Notes under the pieces: model-generated
What the model was told of the DNA's origin: nothing
Database searches by the model: none
What the model saw: only the letters and a program-made list of their open reading frames with translations
Made by a program: the position numbers and the translations under genes
Shown here: piece by piece, positions 54,414 through 64,000 of the stretch
Numbering within the stretch: position 1 is the first letter of the stretch
Layout: the number at the start of each line of letters is the position of its first letter
From: Serripes groenlandicus
Lineage: Eukaryota; Mollusca; Bivalvia; Cardiida; Cardiidae
DNA length: 64,000 bases
Direction: 5' to 3'
Assembly (NCBI GenBank): GCA_031761405.1
Contig: JASEVX010000003.1
Location: forward strand, 63,038,423-63,102,422

Positions 54414-54937
54414 ATAATTAAATGCTGAAGCAGCCATGAGCAAGAGATCGTCAAAGCTGTCTTATGAGGACATCCCATCACCTGTTCGTCCACAAATTAG
54501 CTAAATCATGAACCATAGCTAAATCAACAAACATGTTGTGAAAAAGTGTATCCTCATCTGAAACGATTTTAATTTTAGAACCTCCTACCAGTTAATATTT
54601 AGATCAACCTGTGTGCCTGCCTCCGTAAACGCAAACTGTCGATTATTCTGTGATTGGGTCCATATTGTTAAAAGGCCTGATAGATGTGGATATTTCAGAA
54701 GATAGTATGAGCGGAGATCAAGGAAAACCAACCTTAACGACATAATTACACCTGTAGACAAATACGTGTCTGCTCATTCCTGCTATAAAGCTTTTGATCT
54801 AAATGGACACTGCTATAAAGACCAGTACAGAGACAGATGCTCTGGCTGATCTGGATCTACAATGGTATAGCAAATGCATTACCGCACGGTTAGTTTTCGG
54901 AGAGTGTCGCTTACTTATATGGACCTAGACAACATAC
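54414..54937. other. Intron 1 proximal to exon 1
   Basis: Unique intronic sequence; donor GTATGT at 54937-54932. No regulatory element that I can name. Confidence 0.5.
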
Positions 54938-56012
54938 CTTCAGCAGGTTCTTGACCGTTTCCTATTCGCGTCACTTGTATCGTCAACATCGCAGTGGCCT
55001 CACTACCGTCAGCGGTCATGGACTCGAAGTCCAGTGTGTATCCCGGTGCAACAGCTACAACTCCATTAGCATCGACAGTGAACGCGTTTTCAAGAGTCGA
55101 TGCCAGTAAGGAATAAGACCATATTTGATTATTAGGGGGAGATTGTGTAGCCGATACATCGAACAGAACCCCTGTGGCTGTCTCATTAAGCGAGACAGCG
55201 GTTAAAGCTTCCATTGCTTGTCGTTTACGTCTCCGAATATGTCCTTGTTTCTCAAAACGTAAGGCTTCTGAGTCTAAAGTAATAAGGCTAGTTCGACCCG
55301 GTTTGACCTCAATCCGAACCGAGGTGTGACCGGTTTGACCGTTTGAATTTTCAGCAATGACAATAAGATCATGGACACGTTTCCTTGAGAGACTGAAATA
55401 GTCTTTCGCGATAATTTGGAGGGTAACATGACCATTGTCAAAAACGGTTTGTAAATAGAATTGTTTCGATCCCTGGATTCTATATTCTAGATTATTCCAG
55501 CATGCAGTGTACGAACATGCATACAAATCACTCAAATCGGATACCAGAGTCCCTCCGGGTGAGCCATTTTCAATATAACCGAGGTATGAATCATGGACGA
55601 ATCGAAGTGACTTATCGGAATGAACGATTTCGACATGGATTTGTTTTGGATTAGAGTCACTATGATGTCGTCTGCTGGTATCAGCGCACGGCGACGATGT
55701 TTTGTGCTGAATAATGAAACTATCACCAATGTCGCCATCATGTAATCGTGAATTAATGACTAGTGTTCCTTCACTGTTTATGGAGACAAGATTTGTTTGA
55801 GAGTTGTGTATATGTTTCGTGACTGTACAGTTCTGTTTGAAGTCGGTGTTTTTAAGGACAACGTGTCCAGCTTCCGCGTGATGAGGCACCGTCAGGTATA
55901 TCTCCTCGACTTGAATAGTTAATGAGGCGCTAAATGGCACGAGAAGGGCCAGCATCAACACACAACACACATAGTACAAGTACATATCTTTATTTATTGT
56001 ACCGACCGCCAT
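54938..56012 (-). CDS. CadN: CadN exon 1: signal peptide, pro-region, furin site, most of EC1
   Basis: 1075 nt, residues 1-358 plus one base (phase 1). Start chosen at the ATG at 56012-56010 because it is the first ATG after an in-frame stop at 56043-56045 and has a strong context (CAAGATGGCGG). A hydrophobic stretch at about residues 11-29 (YLYYVCCVLMLALLVPF) is the signal peptide. Residues 30-259 form a pro-region with several cysteines and no clear calcium motifs. RRRKR at 260-264 is a consensus furin site, as in classical cadherin precursors. EC1 follows with an LDFE-type strand. Donor GTATGT at 54937. The next exon is 20 kb away. Confidence 0.93.
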
Positions 56013-56015
56013 CTT
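56003..56015 (-). promoter_or_regulatory. TISU-like start context (CAAGATGGCGG)
   Basis: Read on the minus strand, the CadN start codon lies in CAAGATGGCGGT, which differs from the TISU consensus (SAASATGGCGGC) only at the last base. TISU elements mark genes with very short 5' UTRs and double as a YY1-type promoter element. The promoter may therefore lie just to the right of 56015, but no TATA box is evident. Confidence 0.45.
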
Positions 56016-57209
56016 GAATTTCGAAAAAAAAATCGCAACCAATCAAAACAAAGTGATCAACTGTTGCACCTTTTACAGGTGCGAAATATTACATTTTTCT
56101 TCACAAAATCACAATTTTATATCCAAAGTAAACTCACGGTCACATATATAACGAAAATCCGGCACTGTACCACTTAAAATCGATCCTTTTGTGTTGTTTT
56201 CCGGTTCCCGACGGTTAAATCCAATTGACTGTGTATATTAACAGTCGTTACACCTTAACGAGTCCTCTACATTGGTCTGTCATAGGTAGACGCTTACACA
56301 CCGCCTCGATGACTGGATGACTTATCCGATTTTACACACCTGTCCCCTTAAGCTATTTTTAGAATCGGCTTGTTTGTGTAACAATTAAGACCCGTACAAT
56401 ACGTGAGAAAACTTATGTCATCGCTGATCTGTCACGCTCAAACATTTCAGGGAAAGGTAGGTTCAACGGATGAAAGAAAATGGCGATTTTCGCGTTGATT
56501 TTGATGTATGTCGTCTGCACCTACAGAGGGGAGATAACGTTGACCAGTGGAAAGGATCAACTCTAAACTCGCGGAATGTAAGGAACGAAGATCCCCATGT
56601 ACACCTTTTTAGTACAGTTAATCAGCGTATTTATAACACATTATCACTCCTGTCCGTATAAAAACATGTCGTGTGTGCTTAAATACGCAATACCTTATAA
56701 TAAGCGATAAAAAGGCATGATATATTATATTTCGTACATGTTTTCATCGTCACGAAAGTGTCTTCCATATGTAAAGGATTAAATTAAGGCCGAAATCTGA
56801 TTACGTTACCTCACTTCCTATGAATAACTAATGAATATTCATAACGTTATAGTATATATACCTGTACAGTATTTCACAGTGACATGAGAAATATGCAAAT
56901 ATATATTCGACATTAACTTCTCAAGGAATGCACGAACTGCGATGACAAAGTTTCTATTTTTAAAAGGAATGTTGTTTATATAGTGCATACACGATAAGGG
57001 GGTTATGTTTACAGGAGTTCAACTCAACACATACATGAGAAGAAAATGCCCAACAGCTAAACTTTGTTATGCAACGATCAAATAGTTTGATAAAATATAT
57101 TTATAAGTATTCGTTGTGTATATAAAGAACTAAATAAGTCGTGGGCGAGAGGAAGAAGATAATAATAGAAAATTTCAAAATACTTTGTATTTACATGTAC
57201 ATGATTTCC
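56013..57209. other. Upstream flank of CadN
   Basis: Putative promoter and 5' flank. Less repeat-rich than the introns and with more CpG around 56140-56300 than the introns. No TATA box, upstream exon or second gene seen. The same stretch recurs with indels after the gap. Confidence 0.5.
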
Positions 57210-57435
57210 TTAACCTCTTTCTCACATAAAAAATCTCCAGCAGACGACTTTAAAAACATATTGACAAATTATGAAATATCATATTGACAAATTATGAAAT
57301 ATCATTGACAAATTATGAAATATCATATTGACAAATTATGAAATATCATATTGACAAATTATGAAATATCTATATAAATGAGAGTTAAATTATTAATAAG
57401 AGTTGAACATATTGTGTCAAATGAGGTAGGAAACA
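57210..57435 (-). mobile_element. Family A MITE with internal 23-bp tandem repeat
   Basis: TTAACCTCTTTCTCACATAA and CCAGCAGACGACTTTAAAAA, then five units of ATTGACAAATTATGAAATAT at 57259-57370, then ATCTATATAAATGAGAGTTA. Confidence 0.78.
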
Positions 57436-57515
57436 CATAAGTAGGCGAACTGATACACTGTGATATGACTGAAACATTGTTGAAAACGGCGTTAAGTCCC
57501 AATCGATCAATCAAC
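57436..57515 (+). mobile_element. SINE tail fragment
   Basis: AAGTAGGCGAACTGATACAC, TTGTTGAAAACGGCGTTAAG, ATCGATCAATCAA. Confidence 0.65.
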
Positions 57516-57554
57516 TACTATTGTCTTCGTGTCATAGAACTTTGTTCTACAAAT

Positions 57555-57813
57555 GAGCCGTCTCGCGAGAAAACCAACATTGTGGTCTCTGCGTAAAGTA
57601 TCGACCCGGATCAGCCTAAGCATGCCGCGCAGGCGTACCCGGATAGACACTTTTCGCCTCCTGTGGATTTTCTGTTTCAGGAATAACTACTGTATACATC
57701 CATCCCTCTAAGACGGAATGTGTCGGCCGGATCAGTCTGCGCGAACAGCGCAGGCTGATCTGGTCGATACATTACGCAGATGCCATTATGTTGGTTTTCT
57801 CGCGGGACGGCTC
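57555..57813. mobile_element. Family D MITE, complete
   Basis: Inverted ends GAGCCGTCTCGCGAGAAAAC and GTTTTCTCGCGGGACGGCTC, extending to CCAACAT / ATGTTGG. AAAT flanks both sides. Interior CGACCCGGATCAGCCT and GCGAACAGCGCAGGCTGATC. Confidence 0.9.
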
Positions 57814-57962
57814 AAATGTGCTCAAACGGTTACAGATAAGCCCTTTCTTACATGCAAACGCATTTTGAGACATGTCGCGAACGACTTTGAAATCAGAATT
57901 TCTCATAAATAGCAATTTCTATTTGTGACACATTTCCTGATATAAAACAGAGAACAAAGCCA

Positions 57963-58106
57963 TTCCACGAGAAAACCAACAGTGTGGACTCTGCGTAAAG
58001 TATTCTGTGACGAAATGTGTCGGCCCGGATAAGCCTGAGCGGATTGTGAAGGCTGATCTGGGTCGATACATCACGCAGAGTCCATAATGTTGGTTTTCTC
58101 GTGGAA
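57963..58106. mobile_element. Family D MITE, short form
   Basis: Ends TTCCACGAGAAAACCAACAG and TGTTGGTTTTCTCGTGGAA; interior CGGCCCGGATAAGCCTGAGC. Confidence 0.88.
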
Positions 58107-58739
58107 CGTTTTAAATATTCTTAAATTTTATGGGTACTCATAAAGAGAAGCGTCTCAGCGAGATGATTCTTTGAGTACGACTGGATAAAGTTTGGACGAG
58201 TATAAAGCAAGCACCTAAAACGTTCCAAATAATAAGAGCTTAATTGTCAAATACATTTGGAAACATTGTGACAAAAGCGGAAATTGCTTATAATAGTTTC
58301 GAAAGTCGCCTGCATGAGGGAAAGGGATAATGAAGGAATAGTAAAGCTATTTCTAACTAAGCCAGCGCACTGAACGCGCCTGTATGTGGGAAAAGGTTTT
58401 AGAGAAATATTGTGGGTAAAGACCAGTTTAGGCTTCCGTATCTCGACGGAATATGCGTATATGTTGTATAAAGGGTAGGTCTCAATTAAGTATGAACTGA
58501 TCGGGTCAAATCTAATCCCCGACTCTGTCATAACATTACAGACGCCCATGTGCTTTATTGGGAGACACTCAAAATTCCCTCGGTCCAAAAAGGGCAAAGT
58601 GCTCAGAATCCGCTCAATGGATTTGATAGGGTATTTATAATCCCCTCGATAATGAGCAATATGCCATTTTGGACAGAGGGGATTATGAGTGAGGGGATTT
58701 TAAGGTACATTCGCTTTATTACATATATATTTCTAGTTA
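58107..58739. other. Upstream flank with small repeats
   Basis: Includes a short family C-like fold (GGGTACTCATAAAGAGAAGC, GATTCTTTGAGTACGA at 58132-58180) and a family A scrap at 58250-58330 (GAAACATTGTGACAAAAGCG). No gene. Confidence 0.55.
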
Positions 58740-58930
58740 CTTAAGCATTTTAAAGTTTTGAACGCATTTTTTGAAAACATTGTGGCAAAATGTGAATTTT
58801 CTAATAATGAGCAATTTCACCTTTTTCCACAATATTTTCAACTTAATTCAAGAATTATATTTAGACTTACTTATATTTCTCTCATTTTGGACTTTTCAAA
58901 GATTTGATGTATGTTGAAAAGGGAGGGCTA
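58740..58930 (+). mobile_element. Family A MITE, decayed
   Basis: TTGAAAACATTGTGGCAAAA, TAATAATGAGCAATTTCACC, CACAATATTTTCAACTT. Confidence 0.72.
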
Positions 58931-59583
58931 ACATATATGAGCTACAGGGTCCAAAATCGCCTGTGGTGATTTTTTCATGAAAACATCACGGAATACCGCA
59001 GTAGATCAATAGGACGTCTTCAATGTAATTTCTCGATATTTTTTTTATAAATTAGATATATGTGTTTATTAGGTGGAACAGTGATATGTACTCACTGTGT
59101 AAATATATTTTTCTCTTAACAGTGACATATAGGCCCATTGGACCGGGTGTTTTGCCATTATTATATTTTGTTATACGTTTGTTTTGTTATACACATGTCA
59201 CGATAATAAAATATTTACTTACTTACTTATTACGTCGCAATAATTCTAATCGTTCAACGAAGAAAAATCAAAATGAACCTATTTAATTTGTCATGGAAGA
59301 TCTCCGCAAAGGCCGTCCATCTGTCAAACCAGGAACGCTACATCCGGTTACAGTTCGTCCGGCGTCGATGTTCGCTAACGACTGTCACCGTCGTATCAGC
59401 GTACAGACAAATCGCCGACGAATTTCCAAAGAGAGAGTGTGCCAGATGACTCAACGAAGGAGCAGTTCCGACAGCTCGCCATCGCCGTTATCATTTTGAT
59501 CGAGAAACAACCCACAGAGGATGGAGAAGGCAACAATGGCGCCAGGTGATCTTGGCAGTAATTTGAACTATCTATTGCTGACA
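58931..59583. other. Upstream flank; small GC-richer island at 59290-59560
   Basis: 59290-59560 is higher in CpG than its surroundings and open on plus for 68 codons (59293-59499), but the peptide (MEDLRKGRPSVKPGTLHP...) has no motif I recognise and no clear splice context. Could be an unannotated exon or an old transposon piece. Confidence 0.3.
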
Positions 59584-59905
59584 AGAACAAGCGCATATTT
59601 ATACATATATAACGTGCGGTTATTGATTAAAATGTGAACAAATTTTTATTTAAAAGTCGTCAGCTGCATATGAATAAACATGCGTCATCAGGTGGGAACA
59701 GATTTAAACCTACTAAACCGACTTCTGCTAGATTTGAGACAGAAATATGTTTGAAACATTGGCAATTTTGTCACAATATGCAATATATATTTTTTGTAAC
59801 AAAAATATATATTACATATTGTGACAAATTTGCCAATTGCTAACGAAAACAAGCGCATATTTATACATTATTTAACGTGCGGTTTTTACCAAAATGTGAA
59901 CACAC
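59584..59905. repeat. Direct repeats flanking a long hairpin
   Basis: AACAAGCGCATATTTATACA and AACGTGCGGTT...AAAATGTGAACA occur at 59585-59640 and 59849-59901. Between them 59758-59837 is a palindrome with ~36-bp arms (ATTGGCAATTTTGTCACAAT / ATTGTGACAAATTTGCCAAT). Confidence 0.85.
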
Positions 59906-60100
59906 TTATATGCAACTGACGACGTTTGAAAACATAGTGGCAAACAGAGGAATTACTCATAATGAGACTTTTTCCTCTTTTGTCAAAATGATTTCAACTA
60001 TATTCAATAAGTTTAGTTTTATTGATAGAGACTTATCATATTATTAGCCTACATGTTTTAAAAGTTGTCCGCTAAGGATTCAATTTATGTGGAAAAAAAG
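59906..60100 (+). mobile_element. Family A MITE, decayed
   Basis: GACGACGTTTGAAAACATAG, GTGGCAAACAGAGGAATTAC, TTGTCAAAATGATTTCAACT; ends ATGTGGAAAAAAAGTTTAA. Confidence 0.75.
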
Positions 60101-60194
60101 TTTAAACATGGGAACTGTGGTACAAGGAAAAATATGCAAGGTCTACAAGCGGACATTCACAAAACCTTACATTCGTTTTATCAGTTCAACTAAA

Positions 60195-60394
60195 NNNNNN
60201 NNNNNNNNNNNNNNNNNNNNNNNNNNNNNNNNNNNNNNNNNNNNNNNNNNNNNNNNNNNNNNNNNNNNNNNNNNNNNNNNNNNNNNNNNNNNNNNNNNNN
60301 NNNNNNNNNNNNNNNNNNNNNNNNNNNNNNNNNNNNNNNNNNNNNNNNNNNNNNNNNNNNNNNNNNNNNNNNNNNNNNNNNNNNNNNNNNNNNN
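60195..60394. other. Assembly gap, exactly 200 N
   Basis: A round-number gap of the kind inserted by a scaffolder; its true size is unknown. Confidence 0.99.
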
Positions 60395-61167
60395 AGTATA
60401 AGGCTAGTTCGACCCGGTTTGACCTCAATCCGAACCGAGTGGTGACCGGGTTTGACCCGTTTGAATTTTCAAGCAATGACAATAAGATCATGGACACGTT
60501 TCCTTGAGAGACTGAAATAGTCTTTCGCGATAATTTGGAGGGTAACATGACCATTGTCCAAAAACGGTTTGTAAATAGAATTGTTTCGATCCCTGGATTC
60601 TATATTCTAGGATTATCATCCAGCATTGCAGTGTTACGAAAACATGCATACAAATCACTCAAATCGGATACCAGAGTCCCTCCGGTGGAGCCATTTTTCA
60701 ATATAACCGATGGTAATGAATCGATGGACGAATCGAAGTGACTTATCGGAATGAACGATTTCGACATCGGGATTTGTTTTGGATGTAAGAGGTCACTATG
60801 ATGTCGTCTGCTGGTAATCAGCGCACGGCGACGATGTTTTGTGTCTCTGAATAATGAAACTATCACCAATGTCGCCATCATGTAATCGTGAATTAATGAC
60901 TAGTGTTCCTTCACTGTTTATGGAGACAAAGATTATGTTTGAGAGTTGTGTATATGTTTCGTGACTGTACAGTTCTGTTCTGAAGTCGGGTGTTTTTTTA
61001 AAGGACAACGTGTCCAGCTTCCGCGTGATGAGGCACCGTGCAGGTATATGCTCCTCGACTTGAATAGTTAATGAGGCGCTAAATGGCACCGAGAAGGGCC
61101 AGCATCAACACACAACACACATAGTACAAAGTACATATCTTTTATATTTATTGTACGCGACCGCCAT
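60395..61167 (-). pseudogene. Indel-riddled second copy of CadN exon 1 (probable assembly duplicate)
   Basis: Aligns collinearly with 55278-56012. It carries the same start region (CCGCCATC at 61162-61169) and pro-region, but single-base insertions and a few deletions break the frame many times (for example GGTGACCGGGTTTGACCCG for GTGTGACCGGTTTGACCG). Residues after about 245, including the furin site, are lost in the gap. Taken literally it is a pseudogene; the error pattern favours an unpolished redundant contig. Confidence 0.85.
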
Positions 61168-64000
61168 CCTTGAATTATTCGGAGGAATAAAAAATCGCAA
61201 CCAATCAAAACAAATAGAGTGTCAACTGTTGCACCTTTTGTACAGGGTGCGCAATATTACATTTTCTTCACAAAATCACAATTTTATATCCAAAGTAAAC
61301 TCACGGTCACATATATAACGAAAATCCGGCACTGTACCACTTAAAATCGATCCTTTTGTGTTGTTTTCCGGTTCCCGACGGTTAAATCCAATTGACTGTG
61401 TATATTAACAGTCGTTACACCTTAACGAGTCCTCTACATTGGTCTGTCATAGGTAGACGCTTACACACCGCCTCGATGACTGGATGACTTATCCGATTTT
61501 ACACACCTGTCCCCTTAAGCTATTTTTAGAATCGGCTTGTTTGTGTAACAATTAAGACCCGATACAATACGTGAGAAGAAAACTTATGTCATCGCTGATC
61601 TGTCACGCTCAAACATTTCAGGGAAAGGTAGGTTCAACGGATGAAAGAAAATGGCGATTTTCGCGTTGATTTTGATGTATGTCGTCTTGCACCTACAGAG
61701 GGGAGATAACGTTGACCAGTGGAAAGGATCAACTCTAAACTCGCGGAATGTAAGGAACGAAGATCCCCATGTAGCACCTTTTTAAGTACAGTTAATCAGC
61801 GTATTTTATAACACATTATCACTCCTGTCCGTATAAAAACATGTCGTGTGTGCTTAAATACGCAATACCTTATAATAAGCGATAAAAAGGCATGAATATA
61901 TTATATTTCGTACATGTTATTCATCGTCACGAAAGTTGTCTTCCATATGTAAAGTAGATTAAATTAAAGGCCGAAATCTGATTACGTTACCTCACTTCCT
62001 ATGAATAACTAATGAATATTCATAAACGTTATAGTATATATACCCTGTACAGTATTTCACAGTGACATGAGAAATATGCAAATATATATTCGACATTAAC
62101 TTCTCAAGGAATGCACGAACTGCGATTGACAAAGTTTCTATTTTTAAAAGGAATGTAGTTGTTATATAGTGCATACACGATAAGCGGGGTTTATGTGTTT
62201 ACAGCGAGTTCAACTCAACACATATACATGAAGAAGAAAATGCCCAACAGCTAAACTTTGTTATGCAACGATCAAATAGTTTTGATAAAAATATATTTTA
62301 TAAGTATTGTCGTTGTGTCAATATAAAGAACTAAATAATGTCGTGGGCGAGAGGAAGAAGATAATAATAGAAAATTTCAAAATACTTTGTATTTTTACAT
62401 GTACATGATTTCCTTAACCTCTTTCTCACATAAAAAATCTCCAGCAGACGACTTTAAAAACATATTGACAATTATGAAATATATCATAATTGACAAATTA
62501 TGAAATATCATTGACAAATTATGAATATCATATTGACAAATTATGAAATAATCATATTGACAAAATTATGAAATAATCTATATAAATGAGAGAGTTAAAT
62601 TATTAATAAGAGTTGAACATATTGTGTCAAATGAGGGTAGGAAACACATAAGTAGGCGAAACTGTGATACACTGTGATATGACTGAAACATTGTTGAATA
62701 ACGGGCGTTAAGTCCCAATCGATCAATCAACTACTATTGTCTTCGTGTCATAGAAACTTTTGTTCTACAAATGAGCCCGTCTCGCTGCGAGAAACCAACA
62801 ATTGAGTGGTCTCTGCGTAACAGTATCGACCCGTGATCAGCCTAAAGCATGCCGCGCAGGCGTACCCGGATAGACACTTTTCGCCTCCTGTGGGATTTTC
62901 TGTTTCAGGAATAACTACTGTATTACATCGCATCTCCTCTAAGACGGAGAATGTGTCGGCCGGATCAGTTCTGCGCGAACAGCGCAGGCTGATCTGGTCG
63001 ATACATTACGCAGATGCCATTTATGTTGGTTTTCTCGCGGGACGGCTCAAAATGCTGCTCAAACGGTTACAGATAAGCCCTCTTCTTACATGCAAACAGC
63101 ATTTTTGAGACATGTCGCGAACGACTTTGAAATCAGAATTTCTCATAAATAGCAATTTCTATTTGTGACACATTTCCTGATATAAAACAGAGAACAAAGC
63201 CAATTCCACGAGAGAAAAACAACAGTGTGGACTCGCTGCGTAAAGGTAATTCTGTGACGAAATGTGTCGGCCCGGATAAGCCTGAGCGGATTGTGAAGGC
63301 TGATCTGGGTCGATACATCACGCAGAGCTCCATAATGTTGGTTTTTCTCGTGGAACGTTTTTAAATATTCCTTAAATTTATATGGGTACTCATAAAGAGA
63401 AGCGTCTCAGCGAGATAGATTCTCTTTGAGTACGACTGGAATAAAGTTTGGACGAGTATAAAGCAAGCACCTAAAACGTTCCAAATAATAAGAGCTTAAT
63501 TGTCAAATACATTTGGAAACATTGTGACAAAAAGCGAAATTGCTTATTAATAGTTTCGAAAGTCGCCTGCATGAGGGGAAAGGGATAATGAAGGAATAGT
63601 AAAGCTAGTTTCTAACTAAGCCAGCGCACCTGAACGCGCCTGTATGTGGGAAAAAGGTTTTAGAGAAATATTGTGGGTAAAGACACAGTTTTAGGCTTCC
63701 GTATCTCGACGGAATATGCGTATATGTTGTATATAAAGGGTAGGTCTCAAATTAAGTATTAGAACTGATCGGGTTCAAATCTAATCCCCGACTCTGTCAT
63801 AACATTACAGACGCCCATGTTGCTTTATTGGGAGACACTCAAAATTCCCTCGGTCCACAAAAAAGGGCAAAGTGCTCAGAATCCGCCTCAATGGATTTGA
63901 TAGGGTATTTATAATCCCTCGATAATGAGCAATATGCCATTTTGGACAGAGGGGATTATGAGTGAGGGGATTTTAAGGTACATTCGCTTTATTACATATA
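61168..64000. repeat. Duplicate of 56013-58727 with indels
   Basis: Same order of landmarks: exon 1 flank, 23-bp tandem repeat (~62460-62580), SINE tail, family D copies (~62774-63050 and ~63205-63358), family C-like fold, family A scrap. Overall 60395-64000 is 3606 bp against 3450 bp in the original, so the copy gains about 4.5% length. Confidence 0.9.

Larger units (their letters stand above)
903..56012 (-). other. CadN: Neural-cadherin-like (type III classical cadherin) gene, 5' portion, 18 exons
   Basis: Gene-level entry. Joining the 18 exons listed below at GT-AG sites gives 1653 codons with no stop and matching phases at all 17 junctions. Domain order: signal peptide (about residues 1-30), pro-region, furin site RRRKR at 260-264, EC1 (about 265-385), then EC2 to EC12, with EC13 starting near residue 1595. 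Linkers seen include DVNDEMP, DQNEYPPQF, DINDNPPVF, DTNDKVPEF, DVNDNAPVF and DENDNAPYF. Assignment to CadN rests on FINRP at the start of EC2, SPQFY at EC3, NLNDEDPEF after EC4, the double cysteine GGCC in EC5 and a PSCSSY-type start of EC6, all of which I recall in insect CadN in the same order. In that family the product is a membrane receptor for calcium-dependent homophilic adhesion, linked to catenins by a cytoplasmic tail; tail, LamG and EGF parts are outside this window. A Fat-like or other long cadherin is less likely because of the pro-region plus furin site and the cysteine pattern. Confidence 0.85.

Noticed and set aside
54077..54493. Long open frames rich in E/R or S/L
   Set aside because: They are translations of a GA/CT microsatellite with no coding evidence.
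59293..59499. A plus-strand gene in the GC-richer island
   Set aside because: Single short open frame without homology I recognise; listed only as a low-confidence note.
60395..61167. A genuine tandem duplicate of CadN exon 1
   Set aside because: Differences are insertion-dominated and extend equally through non-coding flank; assembly redundancy explains them better.

Overview
The window looks like nuclear DNA of a lophotrochozoan animal, most likely a heterodont bivalve. Coding sequence is confined to GT-AG exons in long AT-rich introns. The introns hold palindromic MITEs, tRNA-derived SINEs, TGACCTTGACCT-rich repeats and GAGAAAACCAACAT / CTGCGCAG elements that resemble known bivalve repeats. 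The species cannot be fixed from sequence alone.

One gene is supported. On the minus strand, 18 exons run from an ATG at 56012 down to 903 and continue beyond the left edge. Splicing at GT-AG sites keeps the frame open through all 17 introns and gives 4959 nt = 1653 codons. The product has a signal peptide, a long pro-region ending in a furin site (RRRKR, residues 260-264), twelve extracellular cadherin (EC) repeats and the start of a thirteenth. Linker order and signature stretches match invertebrate type III classical cadherin (neural cadherin, CadN), a homophilic adhesion receptor. The transmembrane and catenin-binding parts must lie to the left of the window. Three exons (903-1045, 7070-7182, 28460-28586) are short and were placed by phase, splice sites and homology.

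Layout. 1-850: 34-bp minisatellite. 903-34994: exons 18 to 2 separated by mobile-element-filled introns. 34995-54937: the ~20-kb first intron, with a 4.4-kb satellite (111/114-bp unit) at 42352-46815, a triplicated ~180-bp repeat, LINE-like scraps and a GA microsatellite. 54938-56012: exon 1. 56013-60194: upstream flank. 60195-60394: a 200-N gap. 60395-64000: a second, indel-riddled copy of 55278-58727, most simply an unpolished duplicate contig or haplotig rather than a biological duplication.

The dominant non-coding signal is one MITE family, here 'family A': about 230 bp, TTAA duplicated at the ends, terminal CCCTTTCCC/GGGAAAGGG, and an internal ~70-bp hairpin. Roughly 60 whole or broken copies occupy nearly every intron. 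About half of the splice donors lie within ~31 nt of a family A end. Other elements (a SINE, a LINE 3' end, family B, a TIR element with a 9-bp target duplication, family A itself) are nested inside family A copies, which gives a relative insertion history. In the feature list, family A strand '+' means the arm reading TAGACGC lies at the left.
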